Positions 53,706-63,485 of a DNA stretch of 64,000 bases are shown here, piece after piece (positions within the stretch are counted from its first letter, which is position 1; each line of letters opens with the position of its first letter). Both the position numbers and the translations under genes were made by a program. The notes under the pieces are model-generated. The model ran no database searches and had not been told where the DNA came from. It saw only the letters and a program-made list of their open reading frames with translations. Source of the DNA: Methylococcaceae bacterium UBA975 (lineage in GTDB: Bacteria > Pseudomonadota > Gammaproteobacteria > Methylococcales > Cycloclasticaceae); contig DBBV01000018.1 of assembly GCA_002292375.1 (NCBI GenBank), positions 241,072 through 305,071 on the forward strand, read 5' to 3'.

Positions 53706-54173
53706 TTGGAAAATAAACGCTTACTCATTATTTCTCATACGCCGTCGCCTAATCTGCAACGAATGCTGGCAGCGATTGTCACAGGCGCGAGCTGTAAAGA
53801 AGTCAGCGGCATCGAGGTAGTGAGCATAACGGCACTAAAAACAGTTGCTGAAGATGTATTAAAAGCAGATGCGGTTATCTTATTGACACCCGAAAATCTG
53901 GGTTATATGAGCGGTGCTTTAAAAGATTTTTTTGACCGAAACTATTACCCCTGCATGGATAAAACCGATGCTCTACCTTGTGCCATTGTCATTCGAGCAG
54001 GTAATGATGGCACTGGAACACGGCGAGCAATAGAGTCAATTTTAACCGGACTACGCTGGAAAGTTGTACAAGCACCCATGATATGCAAAGGTGATTTTCA
54101 ACAAGACTTTATCCAGCAATGCGAAGAACTCGGTTTATCCATGGCGGCAAGCCTTGAGGCCGGCATTATTTAA
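53706..54173 (+). CDS. Flavodoxin-like NAD(P)H/FMN reductase family protein
   Basis: This 155-residue flavodoxin fold begins with LLIISHTPSPNLQRM and has LLTPENLGYMSGALKDFFDR, the segment that contacts FMN in this family. TTG 53706 is the only start that keeps the first beta strand; the ribosome site is poor. Context suggests electron supply for an oxidoreductase, but the partner is unknown. Confidence 0.7.
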   Translation: MENKRLLIISHTPSPNLQRMLAAIVTGASCKEVSGIEVVSITALKTVAEDVLKADAVILLTPENLGYMSGALKDFFDRNYYPCMDKTDALPCAIVIRAGNDGTGTRRAIESILTGLRWKVVQAPMICKGDFQQDFIQQCEELGLSMAASLEAGII

Positions 54174-54215
54174 TGCCGTATATATAAACAACACGTTAGA
54201 CGAACAGTAAAACTT

Positions 54216-55382
54216 ATGAATTTTTCCCTAAGCGACGAACAAAATGCAATAAAAGAATCCATATTAAAAGTATGTGAACCTTTTGACGATGAGTATTGGC
54301 TAAAGCGCGATCAACAAGGTGGCTTTCCACATGACTTTTACCAAGCAATGGCTGATGGCGGTTGGATGGGCATTTGCATTCCCGAAGCCTATGGCGGTTC
54401 TGGCTTAGGCATTACTGAAGCTGCCATTATGGCCAGCACCATTGCAGAGTCAGGCGCTGGCATGTCTGGCGCATCGGCGGTCCATATCAATATTTTTGGT
54501 CTAAACCCGGTGGTTGTCTTTGGTACCGAAGAGCAGAAACAACGGATGTTAAGGCCCATGGCCGAAGGCCGAGAAAAAGCCTGCTTTGCTGTAACCGAGC
54601 CGAATACCGGTTTAAATACAACACAGCTTAAAACCATGGCTGTTCGTCACGGTGATAAATACATCGTTAATGGTCAAAAAGTTTGGATATCTACCGCACA
54701 AGTAGCGGATAAGCTTTTATTGCTGGCACGAACGACCCCATTAGAAGACGTGAAAAACCCATCCGAAGGTTTAAGTTTGTTTTATACCGATTTTGATCGC
54801 AGCAAAATTCAGGTGCATGAGATAGAAAAAATGGGCCGTAAAGCAGTTGATTCAAATGAACTCTTTATCGATGGTCTTGAAATCCCTATTGAAGACCGTA
54901 TTGGTGAAGAAGGCAAAGGCTTTAAATACATTCTTCATGGCATGAACCCCGAGCGTGTATTAATTGCCGGTGAGGCAGTCGGTTTAGGACGAGTAGCCAT
55001 TAAGAAAGCCCAAGAATACGCTAAAGAACGCATTGTTTTTAATCGCCCTATCGGGCAAAACCAAGGCATCCAACACCCGCTTGCCATTTGCTGGGCAGAA
55101 CTTGAGGCGGCCTGGCTAATGGTTATGTCCGCCGCATGGCAATACGATAATGATCAGCCCTGCGGTGCAGCAGCCAATGCCGCTAAATATTTAGCCGGAG
55201 AGGCAGGCTTTCATGCTTGTGAAACAGCAGTAATGACACATGGTGGTTTTGGTTATGCTAAGGAATTTCATGTCGAGCGTTACCTGCGTGAATCCTTAGT
55301 ACCGCGTATTGCACCGGTGAGCCCGCAATTGGCTTTATGCTATATCGCCGAACGTGTATTGGGCCTACCAAAATCCTACTAA
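54216..55382 (+). CDS. Acyl-CoA dehydrogenase with atypical C-terminal motif
   Basis: This 388-residue protein has FAVTEPNTGLNTTQLKT in the middle domain and IAPVSPQLALCYIAE in place of the GEGT motif. It is closely related in layout to the dehydrogenase at 39518, including the LGLPKSY end. It belongs to the plus-strand operon with DUF35, thiolase-like and CoA transferase genes. Confidence 0.88.
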   Translation: MNFSLSDEQNAIKESILKVCEPFDDEYWLKRDQQGGFPHDFYQAMADGGWMGICIPEAYGGSGLGITEAAIMASTIAESGAGMSGASAVHINIFGLNPVVVFGTEEQKQRMLRPMAEGREKACFAVTEPNTGLNTTQLKTMAVRHGDKYIVNGQKVWISTAQVADKLLLLARTTPLEDVKNPSEGLSLFYTDFDRSKIQVHEIEKMGRKAVDSNELFIDGLEIPIEDRIGEEGKGFKYILHGMNPERVLIAGEAVGLGRVAIKKAQEYAKERIVFNRPIGQNQGIQHPLAICWAELEAAWLMVMSAAWQYDNDQPCGAAANAAKYLAGEAGFHACETAVMTHGGFGYAKEFHVERYLRESLVPRIAPVSPQLALCYIAERVLGLPKSY

Positions 55383-55437
55383 ACTCGGCGAAGACAGGTT
55401 AAGCTCATCTTAACTAAGCAGCGTTAAGGAGCGAGTA

Positions 55438-56112
55438 ATGATTGATATTTATACCGCAGCGACGCCCAATGGACACAAAATTACGATTGCGCTAGAGGAA
55501 CTGCAACTGCCCTATCAGGTACATCACATTCATTTATTCGACAAGCAACAAAAAACGCCTGAATTTCTTGCTTTAAACCCGAATGGAAAAATTCCGGTGA
55601 TCGTCGATCATGATAATAGGGATCAGGTTGTTTTTGAGTCGGGCGCTATCTTACTTTACCTAGCAAATAAAACCGGAAAATTAATGCCTACCGACCCCGA
55701 TCGTTACTGGCAAGCCATGCAATGGTTGATGTTTCAAATCGGTGGAATCGGCCCGATGATGGGGCAAGCCAATGTATTTTACCGCTATTTTGAGGAAAAA
55801 ATTCCCGCGGCAATAGACCGTTATCAACATGAGGTAAGACGATTATTTAGCGTATTAGATGGTCGTTTAGAGCGTCGAGAATATCTGGCTGACGAATACA
55901 GTATGGCCGATATTGCCAATTGGTCCTGGGTGAGAATTCATAACTGGTCTGGTGTTAGCACCGACGGTCTTCCTCATTTACAACGGTGGCTGGCACAACT
56001 CGCGCAACGACCCGCCTGTCAAGTGGGCATTACTATCCCAGAAAACGAAATAACCAGTGATAACCCAGCCGACGAGTTAATAAAAGACCTTCGGGCAATG
56101 GTCGTTAAATAA
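55438..56112 (+). CDS. Glutathione S-transferase family protein (YfcG/Nu-like)
   Basis: This 224-residue protein has an N-terminal thioredoxin-like domain (YTAATPNGHKITIALEEL; NPNGKIPVIVDHD; VFESGAILLYLA) and a helical C-terminal domain. The TPNGHK active-site turn resembles Nu-class enzymes such as YfcG and YghU, which act as disulfide reductases. GGAG precedes the start. It is the last gene of the operon, 13 bases from the convergent small membrane protein. Confidence 0.85.
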   Translation: MIDIYTAATPNGHKITIALEELQLPYQVHHIHLFDKQQKTPEFLALNPNGKIPVIVDHDNRDQVVFESGAILLYLANKTGKLMPTDPDRYWQAMQWLMFQIGGIGPMMGQANVFYRYFEEKIPAAIDRYQHEVRRLFSVLDGRLERREYLADEYSMADIANWSWVRIHNWSGVSTDGLPHLQRWLAQLAQRPACQVGITIPENEITSDNPADELIKDLRAMVVK

Positions 56113-56125
56113 ACCGCAGAAAAAC

Positions 56126-56551
56126 TTAACTTGAGGCTTTCTCACGTAAACCCCACAGCACCAAAAGGGCAACTGAAATAATACTCACACCTACACTGGT
56201 AAGCCCGAAGGTTACTAAACTTTCTTGCCACGGCAGTGCATGTTTCCCCGCAGCTGTAATGGGTGACAAAGCGCCGGTACCAAAAGAAGCAGCCAACACC
56301 GTAAAAAACCAATTGGCATACGTACCGTATAAAGCACTATAAAACGTAATACCCGTCAAGGTTGCTGAAAGTTTTATTTCACCCCAAATGGCCCCTAAGG
56401 CAATAAGAAAAATACCATTCATGACGCCTTCAAGGTGTGCAGCCAAGCCCATACGGACATTAACAAATTGCGTTTCAATCAAGCCCGTTAGCAAACCTAA
56501 AAGAAAAAGAAACATCCCATGCCAGATCAAACGCCGTTTTAATGTTTCCAT
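56126..56551 (-). CDS. Hydroxylaminobenzene mutase-like membrane protein
   Basis: This 141-residue protein has about four membrane segments. It contains GMFLFLLGLLTGLIE and NVRMGLAAHLEGVMNGIFLI, the pattern I associate with hydroxylaminobenzene mutases, which rearrange hydroxylaminobenzene to 2-aminophenol. Related membrane isomerases include styrene-oxide isomerase. No nitroreductase lies next to it, so the natural substrate is uncertain. Confidence 0.65.
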   Translation of the reverse strand: METLKRRLIWHGMFLFLLGLLTGLIETQFVNVRMGLAAHLEGVMNGIFLIALGAIWGEIKLSATLTGITFYSALYGTYANWFFTVLAASFGTGALSPITAAGKHALPWQESLVTFGLTSVGVSIISVALLVLWGLREKASS

Positions 56552-56854
56552 GCATGATCTCCATTTATGTCATTCATACTGAATAAACAATCAATCAGCT
56601 ACGCTGCCTTATTCAATATAACTGCACGCTAAAACACTTAAATAAAGCATCTTGGAAAGAGTACTCCAAATACATAGACTAAGGCAAGGCAATGTAATTG
56701 GCTGCTACCTTTTTACAGCACGCCATTAATGGATACCAACTCAAAGCATCAAACAGCGTTGAAGAGGCAAACTAACTGCCGAGTAATAGGCCTGCAGAAT
56801 AGTTAATTACAATGGAGACGGATAAAACTGGCCGTTTTTATAGCTTACCTAGGT
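56552..56854. other. Intergenic stretch without visible gene
   Basis: About 300 bases upstream of the mutase-like gene contain no supported coding frame on either strand. It should hold the mutase-like promoter, but no clear -35/-10 pair was identified. Confidence 0.5.
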
Positions 56855-56889
56855 AAAAATTGAGTTGAATGATTAATCAACCAACTCAA
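56855..56889 (-). terminator. Intrinsic terminator of the minus-strand operon
   Basis: TTGAGTTG (56860-56867) pairs perfectly with CAACTCAA (56882-56889); on the minus strand the hairpin is followed by TTTTT. One arm lies within the last codons of the DUF35 gene. Confidence 0.8.
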
Positions 56890-57298
56890 AATAAGGCAAA
56901 CAAATTTCATCACTTATAGCGCCTGTTGTTAACTTTACGGCTACGTCAAAGTCTAGCGCATCAAAGTTTTTACCGACGAGGGAGCTAATCATTCTAGGCC
57001 CCTCTTCTAGCTGCACGAGCAGTACCGCATAAGGCACGTCGTCTTTAAATGCGGGGCCAGGGGCTCGGTATACCACGCTATACGAGTAAATCGTACCATT
57101 TCCACTAGCCGCCTGATGACGCAGTTTGGTCGATTGACACAGCCTGCACATGCCTTGTTGATAATATTGCACATGCCCGCAGTCGTCGCAATGTTGCAGC
57201 AGCAGCTTACCTTGTTTTAAACCATCCCACAAAGCTTGGCTATCGCCATCAGGGGTTGGTAGCGGCTTTGTTAGCGCGTTTTTATTTACCTCATTCAT
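56873..57298 (-). CDS. DUF35 (OB-fold with zinc ribbon) partner of thiolase-like protein
   Basis: This 141-residue protein carries CDDCGHVQYYQQGMCRLCQS, two CxxC pairs of a zinc ribbon, then an OB-fold (YSYSVVYRAPGPAF). It overlaps the thiolase-like gene by four bases, indicating coupled translation and a complex. It is a diverged paralogue of the protein at 50941. Confidence 0.86.
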   Translation of the reverse strand: MNEVNKNALTKPLPTPDGDSQALWDGLKQGKLLLQHCDDCGHVQYYQQGMCRLCQSTKLRHQAASGNGTIYSYSVVYRAPGPAFKDDVPYAVLLVQLEEGPRMISSLVGKNFDALDFDVAVKLTTGAISDEICLPYFELVD

Positions 57299-58479
57299 CG
57301 CGTACTCCCTGCACCTAAAATGGTTGTCGCTTGGGTTGAAAAGCCAGCACCCAAAGTGTGAACAATACCAAGTTCTGCATTGCTTACTTGACGCTCACCA
57401 CAGCTACCGCGTAATTGGCGAACCACTTCTATAAAGTGAAACCAGGCTGCTGGAATACCCGGGTGTGCATAAGACAGCATGCCGCCATGAGTATTGGTAG
57501 GGATTTTTCCACCGTAAGTGATCTGACCATCTTCAACAAAACCGCCAGACTCACCTTTTTTGCAGAAACCAAGGTCTTCTAGCATCATCAATACGGTACC
57601 GGTAAAGCAATCATAAATACCAGCGACATCTATATCATTAGCACTTATACCAGCCATATCATAGGCTTTTTGTGCCGACTGCACAGCACCGGTTTGAGTA
57701 AGTTCTGGCATTAAAAAAATATGTTCATGACTGTAATATTCACCGCCACCCAATATATATATCGGCGTATCGGTGTAATCCAATGCTCGTTCAGCCGAGG
57801 TCAGTATCAACGCAGCAGCACCATCTGATATCAAAGAGCAGTCGAGTTTATGGTACGGCGAGGTGACCATTTTGGAATTCATTACATCGTCAACGGTAAT
57901 CAGTTCGGTTTTTTGTGCACCAGGGGTACGACTGGCGTGCTCACGAAAAGTGACGGCTACTTGCGCCATCTGTTCTGATGTCGTCCCATATTGCTTCATA
58001 TGTCGATGGGCGGTCATCGCAAAGGTATTAGCAACCGGTATGCCAAATGGCATTTCATACTGTTGATCACGGCTCTCAGTCATGGCTCTAATCGCCATGT
58101 CCGGTGTCATGCCGGTTAACAAGCTATCACCACAGGCTACCAGAACGGTTTCCGCTAAACCTGCGTGGATGGCCGCAGCAGCTGTATTAACAGCCGCGCC
58201 AGCGGTGGCGCCAGATACTTGCAAGGTGTTGGAGTATGACGGCTGAATATTAAGGTACTCACTGAGTGCGACACTAAAGCGATGAAACGATGAGGCAAAA
58301 GCATTGCCGGTTAATACGCCGTCTATTTCAGCCTTTTGCATATTCGCATCAGCCAGGGCGTTAAGCGTGGCTTCGGCCGTTAAATCTAAGGGGCTTCTTC
58401 CGGGTACACGTCCAGTGGGTGATTGCCCTACGCCGACAATGGCAACCTTACCTCGAAGAGAATCACGCATCTGCGTCAA
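57295..58479 (-). CDS. Thiolase-fold protein lacking the nucleophilic cysteine (Ltp2-like)
   Basis: This 394-residue member of the SCP-x/Ltp2 branch has GVGQSPTGRVPGRS, DVAGIYDCFTGTVLMMLEDLGF and LSYAHPGIPA with the conserved histidine. At the nucleophile position it reads SGATAGAAVN (91-98 region), without cysteine, and the C-terminal cysteine is also absent. Its 5' end overlaps the biotin carboxylase gene by 17 bases. Pairing with DUF35 suggests a retro-aldolase (inference). Confidence 0.84.
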   Translation of the reverse strand: MTQMRDSLRGKVAIVGVGQSPTGRVPGRSPLDLTAEATLNALADANMQKAEIDGVLTGNAFASSFHRFSVALSEYLNIQPSYSNTLQVSGATAGAAVNTAAAAIHAGLAETVLVACGDSLLTGMTPDMAIRAMTESRDQQYEMPFGIPVANTFAMTAHRHMKQYGTTSEQMAQVAVTFREHASRTPGAQKTELITVDDVMNSKMVTSPYHKLDCSLISDGAAALILTSAERALDYTDTPIYILGGGEYYSHEHIFLMPELTQTGAVQSAQKAYDMAGISANDIDVAGIYDCFTGTVLMMLEDLGFCKKGESGGFVEDGQITYGGKIPTNTHGGMLSYAHPGIPAAWFHFIEVVRQLRGSCGERQVSNAELGIVHTLGAGFSTQATTILGAGSTR

Positions 58480-60454
58480 CTTCTACTACAACAGCACCAC
58501 GGGCAACGTTGTCCCCCGCTTTACATAAAACACTCGCAACGGTGCCCGCATTAACTGCTTCAATTTGTAACTGCATTTTCATCGATTCCATAACAATTAA
58601 TAATTGGCCTGCCTCTACTGCATCACCCTCTTTCACCAGCACATTGATAATTTCACCCATCATCGGTGCAGTGACGCTATTAGCCGATTCGGAATCTCCT
58701 TGTTTATCGCTAACAATTTGTTGCACCTGATAGCTGTTTTGTTGACCTAAACTGTGGGTGTGAACGATATCTTGACCCGCTTGCGCAGTGACTGGTAGGC
58801 GACCTTCATCAAATTCAGCCAAATAGCTCAACCCGCTTTGTGCCTGTAGACGTAGGTCAAACTGCTGTTCATCGACCATTATCGATAAGCAGTTGCTTTT
58901 ATCAACAGCCAATAAAGCCACCGCCCATTGTTGCTCACCTTGCAATAGATTGAAACTATATACCGGCCTGTCATCTGGTGAGCGTAACGCCCAACTACTA
59001 AAGGAGTCAGCACGTAACCAAGGATTTTTCGATTCAGCTTGTCGAAATTGGCTCAACCATACAGCCGCTGCCATAGCCGCCTGTTTTTTAGACTGGCTCG
59101 CTTCCGTGATTTCAGAATAACTACTTAACCAGCGATCCAGTGTGCCCGTATCAATTTGATCGGCTAACACATCGGGGTCGCGCAACAACTGCTGTAAGAA
59201 ATTGAGGTTATTATCGAGACCAAAAACAACCGTATCAACTAAGCCTTTTTGTAAGCGCTCCAACGCCTGTAAGCGATCACTGCCACTGGCAATTAATTTA
59301 GCAATCATTGGGTCGTAATACGACGAGACTTCATCGCCACTATCAATGCCTGATTCAACACGTAAATGTTGCGTTGGGAATTGCACAAAATCCACTTTGC
59401 CGGTTACAGGCATAAAGTTTTGCGCAGGTGATTCAGCATAAAAACGTACTTCAACGGCGTGCCCGTTAGCCTGAATTTGCTCCTGTTTTAAACCAAAGCC
59501 CTGGCCCTGTGCAATACGAATCTGTATCTCGACTAAATCAAGCCCCGTAATTATTTCTGTTACCGGATGCTCAACTTGTAAGCGTGGGTTTACTTCAAGA
59601 AAATAATACGCATCACCCAATACTAAAAACTCTACCGTGCCTAAGCCCCTAAACTGTATTTGTTTCCCTAAGCGGCAAGCATCTGCGAGTAGTTTTTCGC
59701 GCAATTGCGCACTGAGAAAAATTGCAGGCGCTTCTTCTACAACTTTTTGATGCCGTCGTTGCAAAGAACATTCGCGCTCAAATAGGTGAATAACATTGCC
59801 TTCACCGTCACCCGCAATTTGCACTTCAACATGACGCGCATTATTGATGCATTGTTCAACCAATAAGGCATCATCAGAAAAAGAGCGTAATGATTCGCTC
59901 ATCGCTGCCGCGATATCAGCATCTAAATTTGAAAAATCATTTAAAACACGCATACCTTTGCCACCACCACCAGCGGCAGCTTTAAGCATTACCGGCGGTG
60001 TCATGGTATTGACTAGTTCAGCGATGGCCTGCGGGTCTGTCAGCTTGCCTTCACTGCCTGGAATTACCGGCACTTGCGCTTTTACAGCCTCTTTTTTAGC
60101 GGCTGATTTATCACCAAAGCGACGCAAGCTATCGGCCCGAGGACCAATAAAAATTAACCCGGCTTGTTCAACTGCGTCAGCAAAGTCAGGGTTTTCTGAT
60201 AAGAATCCATAACCCGGGTGAATGGCATCACAGCCACTGCTTTTAGCCGCATCAATCACCTTATCAATATTTAAATAGCTGTCAGCCGCCGCTGCGCCAC
60301 CAATGGCAATCGCATGGCCTATTTGGCGTACATGACGACTGTGTTGATCGGCTTCTGAGTAAACGGCAACTGCATCAATACCTAAGCGATGACAGGTTCG
60401 TGCGATTCGGCAAGCAATTTCGCCACGGTTGGCAATAAGAATACGTTTGATCAT
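58463..60454 (-). CDS. Acyl-CoA carboxylase alpha subunit (biotin carboxylase plus biotin carrier)
   Basis: This 663-residue protein carboxylates its own biotin with ATP and bicarbonate. Biotin carboxylase features include ANRGEIACRIART, the glycine-rich AAAGGGGKGMRV and EVNPRLQVEHPVTE. The C-terminal biotinyl domain has MESMKMQ with K626 as the likely biotin lysine. The plan is that of methylcrotonyl-, geranyl- or propionyl-CoA carboxylases. It overlaps the carboxyltransferase gene by four bases. Confidence 0.92.
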   Translation of the reverse strand: MIKRILIANRGEIACRIARTCHRLGIDAVAVYSEADQHSRHVRQIGHAIAIGGAAAADSYLNIDKVIDAAKSSGCDAIHPGYGFLSENPDFADAVEQAGLIFIGPRADSLRRFGDKSAAKKEAVKAQVPVIPGSEGKLTDPQAIAELVNTMTPPVMLKAAAGGGGKGMRVLNDFSNLDADIAAAMSESLRSFSDDALLVEQCINNARHVEVQIAGDGEGNVIHLFERECSLQRRHQKVVEEAPAIFLSAQLREKLLADACRLGKQIQFRGLGTVEFLVLGDAYYFLEVNPRLQVEHPVTEIITGLDLVEIQIRIAQGQGFGLKQEQIQANGHAVEVRFYAESPAQNFMPVTGKVDFVQFPTQHLRVESGIDSGDEVSSYYDPMIAKLIASGSDRLQALERLQKGLVDTVVFGLDNNLNFLQQLLRDPDVLADQIDTGTLDRWLSSYSEITEASQSKKQAAMAAAVWLSQFRQAESKNPWLRADSFSSWALRSPDDRPVYSFNLLQGEQQWAVALLAVDKSNCLSIMVDEQQFDLRLQAQSGLSYLAEFDEGRLPVTAQAGQDIVHTHSLGQQNSYQVQQIVSDKQGDSESANSVTAPMMGEIINVLVKEGDAVEAGQLLIVMESMKMQLQIEAVNAGTVASVLCKAGDNVARGAVVVEVDADA

Positions 60455-62061
60455 TGTCTGAATACACCAAAGTTAGTTTCAATTTTAGGCGACCGTCCGG
60501 CCAGGTCTAATAAAAGCGCCAAAGTTTCACGCGTTTCTGACGGGTCGATAACTGCGTCGTACCAGAGCTTGGAAGCAAAGTTATATGCGCCTTCAGAGTC
60601 TTCAAAACGTTTTCGATGCGGTGCTTTAAATTCTTCGCGCTCTGCTTCTGTCCATGTTTTACCTTCACGGGTAAGAATATCTTCACGTACGGTAGCCAAG
60701 GTATTAGCAACTTGCTCTGGCCCCATAATGCCTGATCGACCAGATGGCCAGGCTAACATAGCATTAGGTTTAAACGGCCGACCACACATGGCAAGGTAGC
60801 CCGCACCATACGAACCACCGGTAATTAAGGTGTATTTAGGTACTTTAGCGGAGCACATAGCTGTAATAAATTTAGCGCCGTCTTTTGCTATACCACCACG
60901 CTCAGCGTGTTCGCCCACCATAAACCCAGGAACATCAGCGACAAATAACAACGGAATGTCACGTTGGCAGCATAAGTTAATAAAATGCGCACCTTTTTTG
61001 GCTGACTCACTAAACATAACCCCTTCGTTAGCAAGTATGCCTATTTCAAAGCCGTGAATTTTAGCAAAGCCACACATCAAGGTATCGCCGTACTTGGCTT
61101 TAAACTCATCAAACTGGCTACCATCAATCAGCCGAGCCAGAATATCTCTATTATGGGTCGGTATTTTGGTGTCTTTATTGACGATGCCGTAAATTTCTTC
61201 AATCGGGTATAAGGGTTCAGCTGACTTGGCAACATCCCAACGTTGTTTGGGTAAATTACCCAGGTTACGCACGATATCACGCGCAATACTCAGTCCGTGC
61301 GCGTCATCTTCGGCAATATGATCCGTGACACCACTCACACTGGAATGCATTTCCGCACCGCCCAACTCTTCATGACCAACAACTTCACCGGTCGCAGCCT
61401 TCACTAATTGTGGTCCACCGAGGTACATAAAACCTTTGCCTCGAATAATTACCACTTCATCGCATAAGGCCGGAATATAAGCGCCACCAGCAGTTGATGA
61501 TCCAAACACAATGGCTATTTGGGGGATGCCCTGTGCAGACATTTCAATTTGATTTACAAAAATACTGCCGAACATGCCTTCATCAGGGAAAATACCTTCT
61601 TGTTCGGGTAAAAATGCGCCACCGCTTTGCACCATGGTAATGCACGGTAAACGATGCTGAATGGCAAAGGTTTGTGCCCTAACGTGCTTTTTGCAGGTCA
61701 TTGGATAATAAGTACCGCCTTTCACCGTTGCGTCATTCACTATAATCATACATTGACGACCATTAACGATGCCTATACCGGTAATAAGGCTAGCACCTAT
61801 TTCTGTGCCTTCTGCTAAGTTATCACCAGCCAGCTCACCCAGCTCAAGAAATGGAGAGCCTGGGTCGATAAAAACCCGAATTCGATCACGTGGTAATATT
61901 TGTTCACGGTGCTCGGTATGGCGCTTACGCGCTTTTTCTGGGCCGCCCAAATGTGCTCGTTGACGACGTTGGTGTAACTCTTTAATACGTTCCAAATAGT
62001 AATCGCGGTTAGATATAAAGCTATCTGACTGCGGATTGACCGTAGATTTTAATATAGACAT
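60451..62061 (-). CDS. Acyl-CoA carboxylase beta subunit (carboxyltransferase)
   Basis: This 536-residue subunit moves the carboxyl group from biotin to an acyl-CoA. It has MVQSGGAFLPEQEGIFPD, the AGGAYIPALCDE block and GGSYGAGYLAMCGR. The length is typical of methylcrotonyl/geranyl-CoA carboxylase beta subunits. The substrate could be a 3-methyl-branched enoyl-CoA; no 3-methylglutaconyl-CoA hydratase or HMG-CoA lyase was recognised beside it, so this stays open. Confidence 0.9.
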   Translation of the reverse strand: MSILKSTVNPQSDSFISNRDYYLERIKELHQRRQRAHLGGPEKARKRHTEHREQILPRDRIRVFIDPGSPFLELGELAGDNLAEGTEIGASLITGIGIVNGRQCMIIVNDATVKGGTYYPMTCKKHVRAQTFAIQHRLPCITMVQSGGAFLPEQEGIFPDEGMFGSIFVNQIEMSAQGIPQIAIVFGSSTAGGAYIPALCDEVVIIRGKGFMYLGGPQLVKAATGEVVGHEELGGAEMHSSVSGVTDHIAEDDAHGLSIARDIVRNLGNLPKQRWDVAKSAEPLYPIEEIYGIVNKDTKIPTHNRDILARLIDGSQFDEFKAKYGDTLMCGFAKIHGFEIGILANEGVMFSESAKKGAHFINLCCQRDIPLLFVADVPGFMVGEHAERGGIAKDGAKFITAMCSAKVPKYTLITGGSYGAGYLAMCGRPFKPNAMLAWPSGRSGIMGPEQVANTLATVREDILTREGKTWTEAEREEFKAPHRKRFEDSEGAYNFASKLWYDAVIDPSETRETLALLLDLAGRSPKIETNFGVFRQ

Positions 62062-62094
62062 GGTTGTAGTAAAACTCGGTTAAGTTAAATTAAA

Positions 62095-63474
62095 TTATAA
62101 AAAGTCAGGTGTTTGGCGTAACGTTAAAGCCACTTTAGCAACCCCGGGTTTTTCAAAAATATCGGCATCAACGATGATCACCTTGGCCTTAAAGGACAAA
62201 CTGTCTCGGATGGTTTTCTGAATTTTCTCGCTAAGCTCTAGGTCGTGTTCTTTGGATTGATTTGCACCCCGCTCGACCAATACCTTTAAATTTTCTTGTG
62301 TCGTATGGCCGTCAAAGTCTGCTAGTACGCGCATCACGCCATTGGTTTCTGGCTGCATTTGTAAAACCAAGTCTTGGATAGCTGATGGAAAAACGTTGAT
62401 ACCACGTACAATCAACATATCATCGGTACGGCCAAAACAGCGTATTTTTGGTCCTGTCCGACCACAACCACACTCGGTATCGGTGACGATAATATGGTCA
62501 CCACTTTTAAAGCGTACCACTGGTGATGCTTCACGCCCAATGGCGGTATACACTAACTCCCCTGTTGTTCCCTTTTCAAACGGAATAACCTCGTTAGTCT
62601 CAGGGTTAATCAGTTCAACAATAATATGGTCTTGGCAGATCATGTGCATGCCATCTTGTTCGCTGCATTCGCCCCAATAAATCACGCCAAGGTCAGTACC
62701 ACCCATCATTTCACAAACTTTAGCGCCCCATGCCGTTTCAAGTGCTTCGCGTATAGCAGGGATACCCCCACCAGGTTCACCGCCAACGATTAATTGCTTC
62801 ACCCCCAGCTCATTAGCAGATTTTCCCAGGACCTTAGGTGCCATGGCAGCCACATGTAATAGAAAATTAGGCGCTCCAATGATCACGCGCGGTTGAATAT
62901 CGGCACAGGCGCGTAATAAGCGATCTACCCCGCCATCAGCACCAACTGGAATATCGATAGCGCCCATGTATTGAATAGCTTGAACACAGGGAATACCACC
63001 GACAAAACCTTTGCTCATAGAGAAACCGTGTAAAACAAAATCACCCGGTTGCACGCCGCAGGCAAAGAAACCCCGTGCACTGAGTTCATTCCACATCTCG
63101 ATGTCATTTTCAGTTAAGGCAACATACGCCGGACTACCTGTGGTCCCCGATGAGGCTTGCATTTGCACAATATCGCTGGTTGCGGCAGTTTGATGCAAAC
63201 CAAATGGCGGTGCTGCTTGCAAGCTATCACGTAAATCTTGTTTTACGGTGAACGGAACTTTCGCTAAGTCTTGCAGGGTTTTTATGTCATCAAATTGAAT
63301 GCCTGCTTCAGCGAACTTTTGCTGATATAACGCAGAGTTTTTGGCCAGATAAGCCATTTGCTGTTGTAATTTTTTTTCTTGAAGAACGATAATTTCTTCA
63401 TTATTGCTGACTTCAATGGGGTGCCAATACTCAGCCCCTTTTTTATCTAATGCATCATGTCTTCTATAGCTCAT
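62095..63474 (-). CDS. PaaK-family (phenylacetate-CoA ligase-like) CoA ligase
   Basis: This 459-residue AMP-forming ligase of the PaaK type has QMQASSGTTGSPAYV at the P-loop, MMGGTDLG, and GRTDDMLIVRGINVFPSAI, which is characteristic of PaaK. It should activate an aromatic or cyclic acid to its CoA ester. It belongs to the minus-strand operon together with MaoC and the carboxylase. Confidence 0.88.
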   Translation of the reverse strand: MSYRRHDALDKKGAEYWHPIEVSNNEEIIVLQEKKLQQQMAYLAKNSALYQQKFAEAGIQFDDIKTLQDLAKVPFTVKQDLRDSLQAAPPFGLHQTAATSDIVQMQASSGTTGSPAYVALTENDIEMWNELSARGFFACGVQPGDFVLHGFSMSKGFVGGIPCVQAIQYMGAIDIPVGADGGVDRLLRACADIQPRVIIGAPNFLLHVAAMAPKVLGKSANELGVKQLIVGGEPGGGIPAIREALETAWGAKVCEMMGGTDLGVIYWGECSEQDGMHMICQDHIIVELINPETNEVIPFEKGTTGELVYTAIGREASPVVRFKSGDHIIVTDTECGCGRTGPKIRCFGRTDDMLIVRGINVFPSAIQDLVLQMQPETNGVMRVLADFDGHTTQENLKVLVERGANQSKEHDLELSEKIQKTIRDSLSFKAKVIIVDADIFEKPGVAKVALTLRQTPDFL

Positions 63475-63485
63475 CTAATCGCTCC

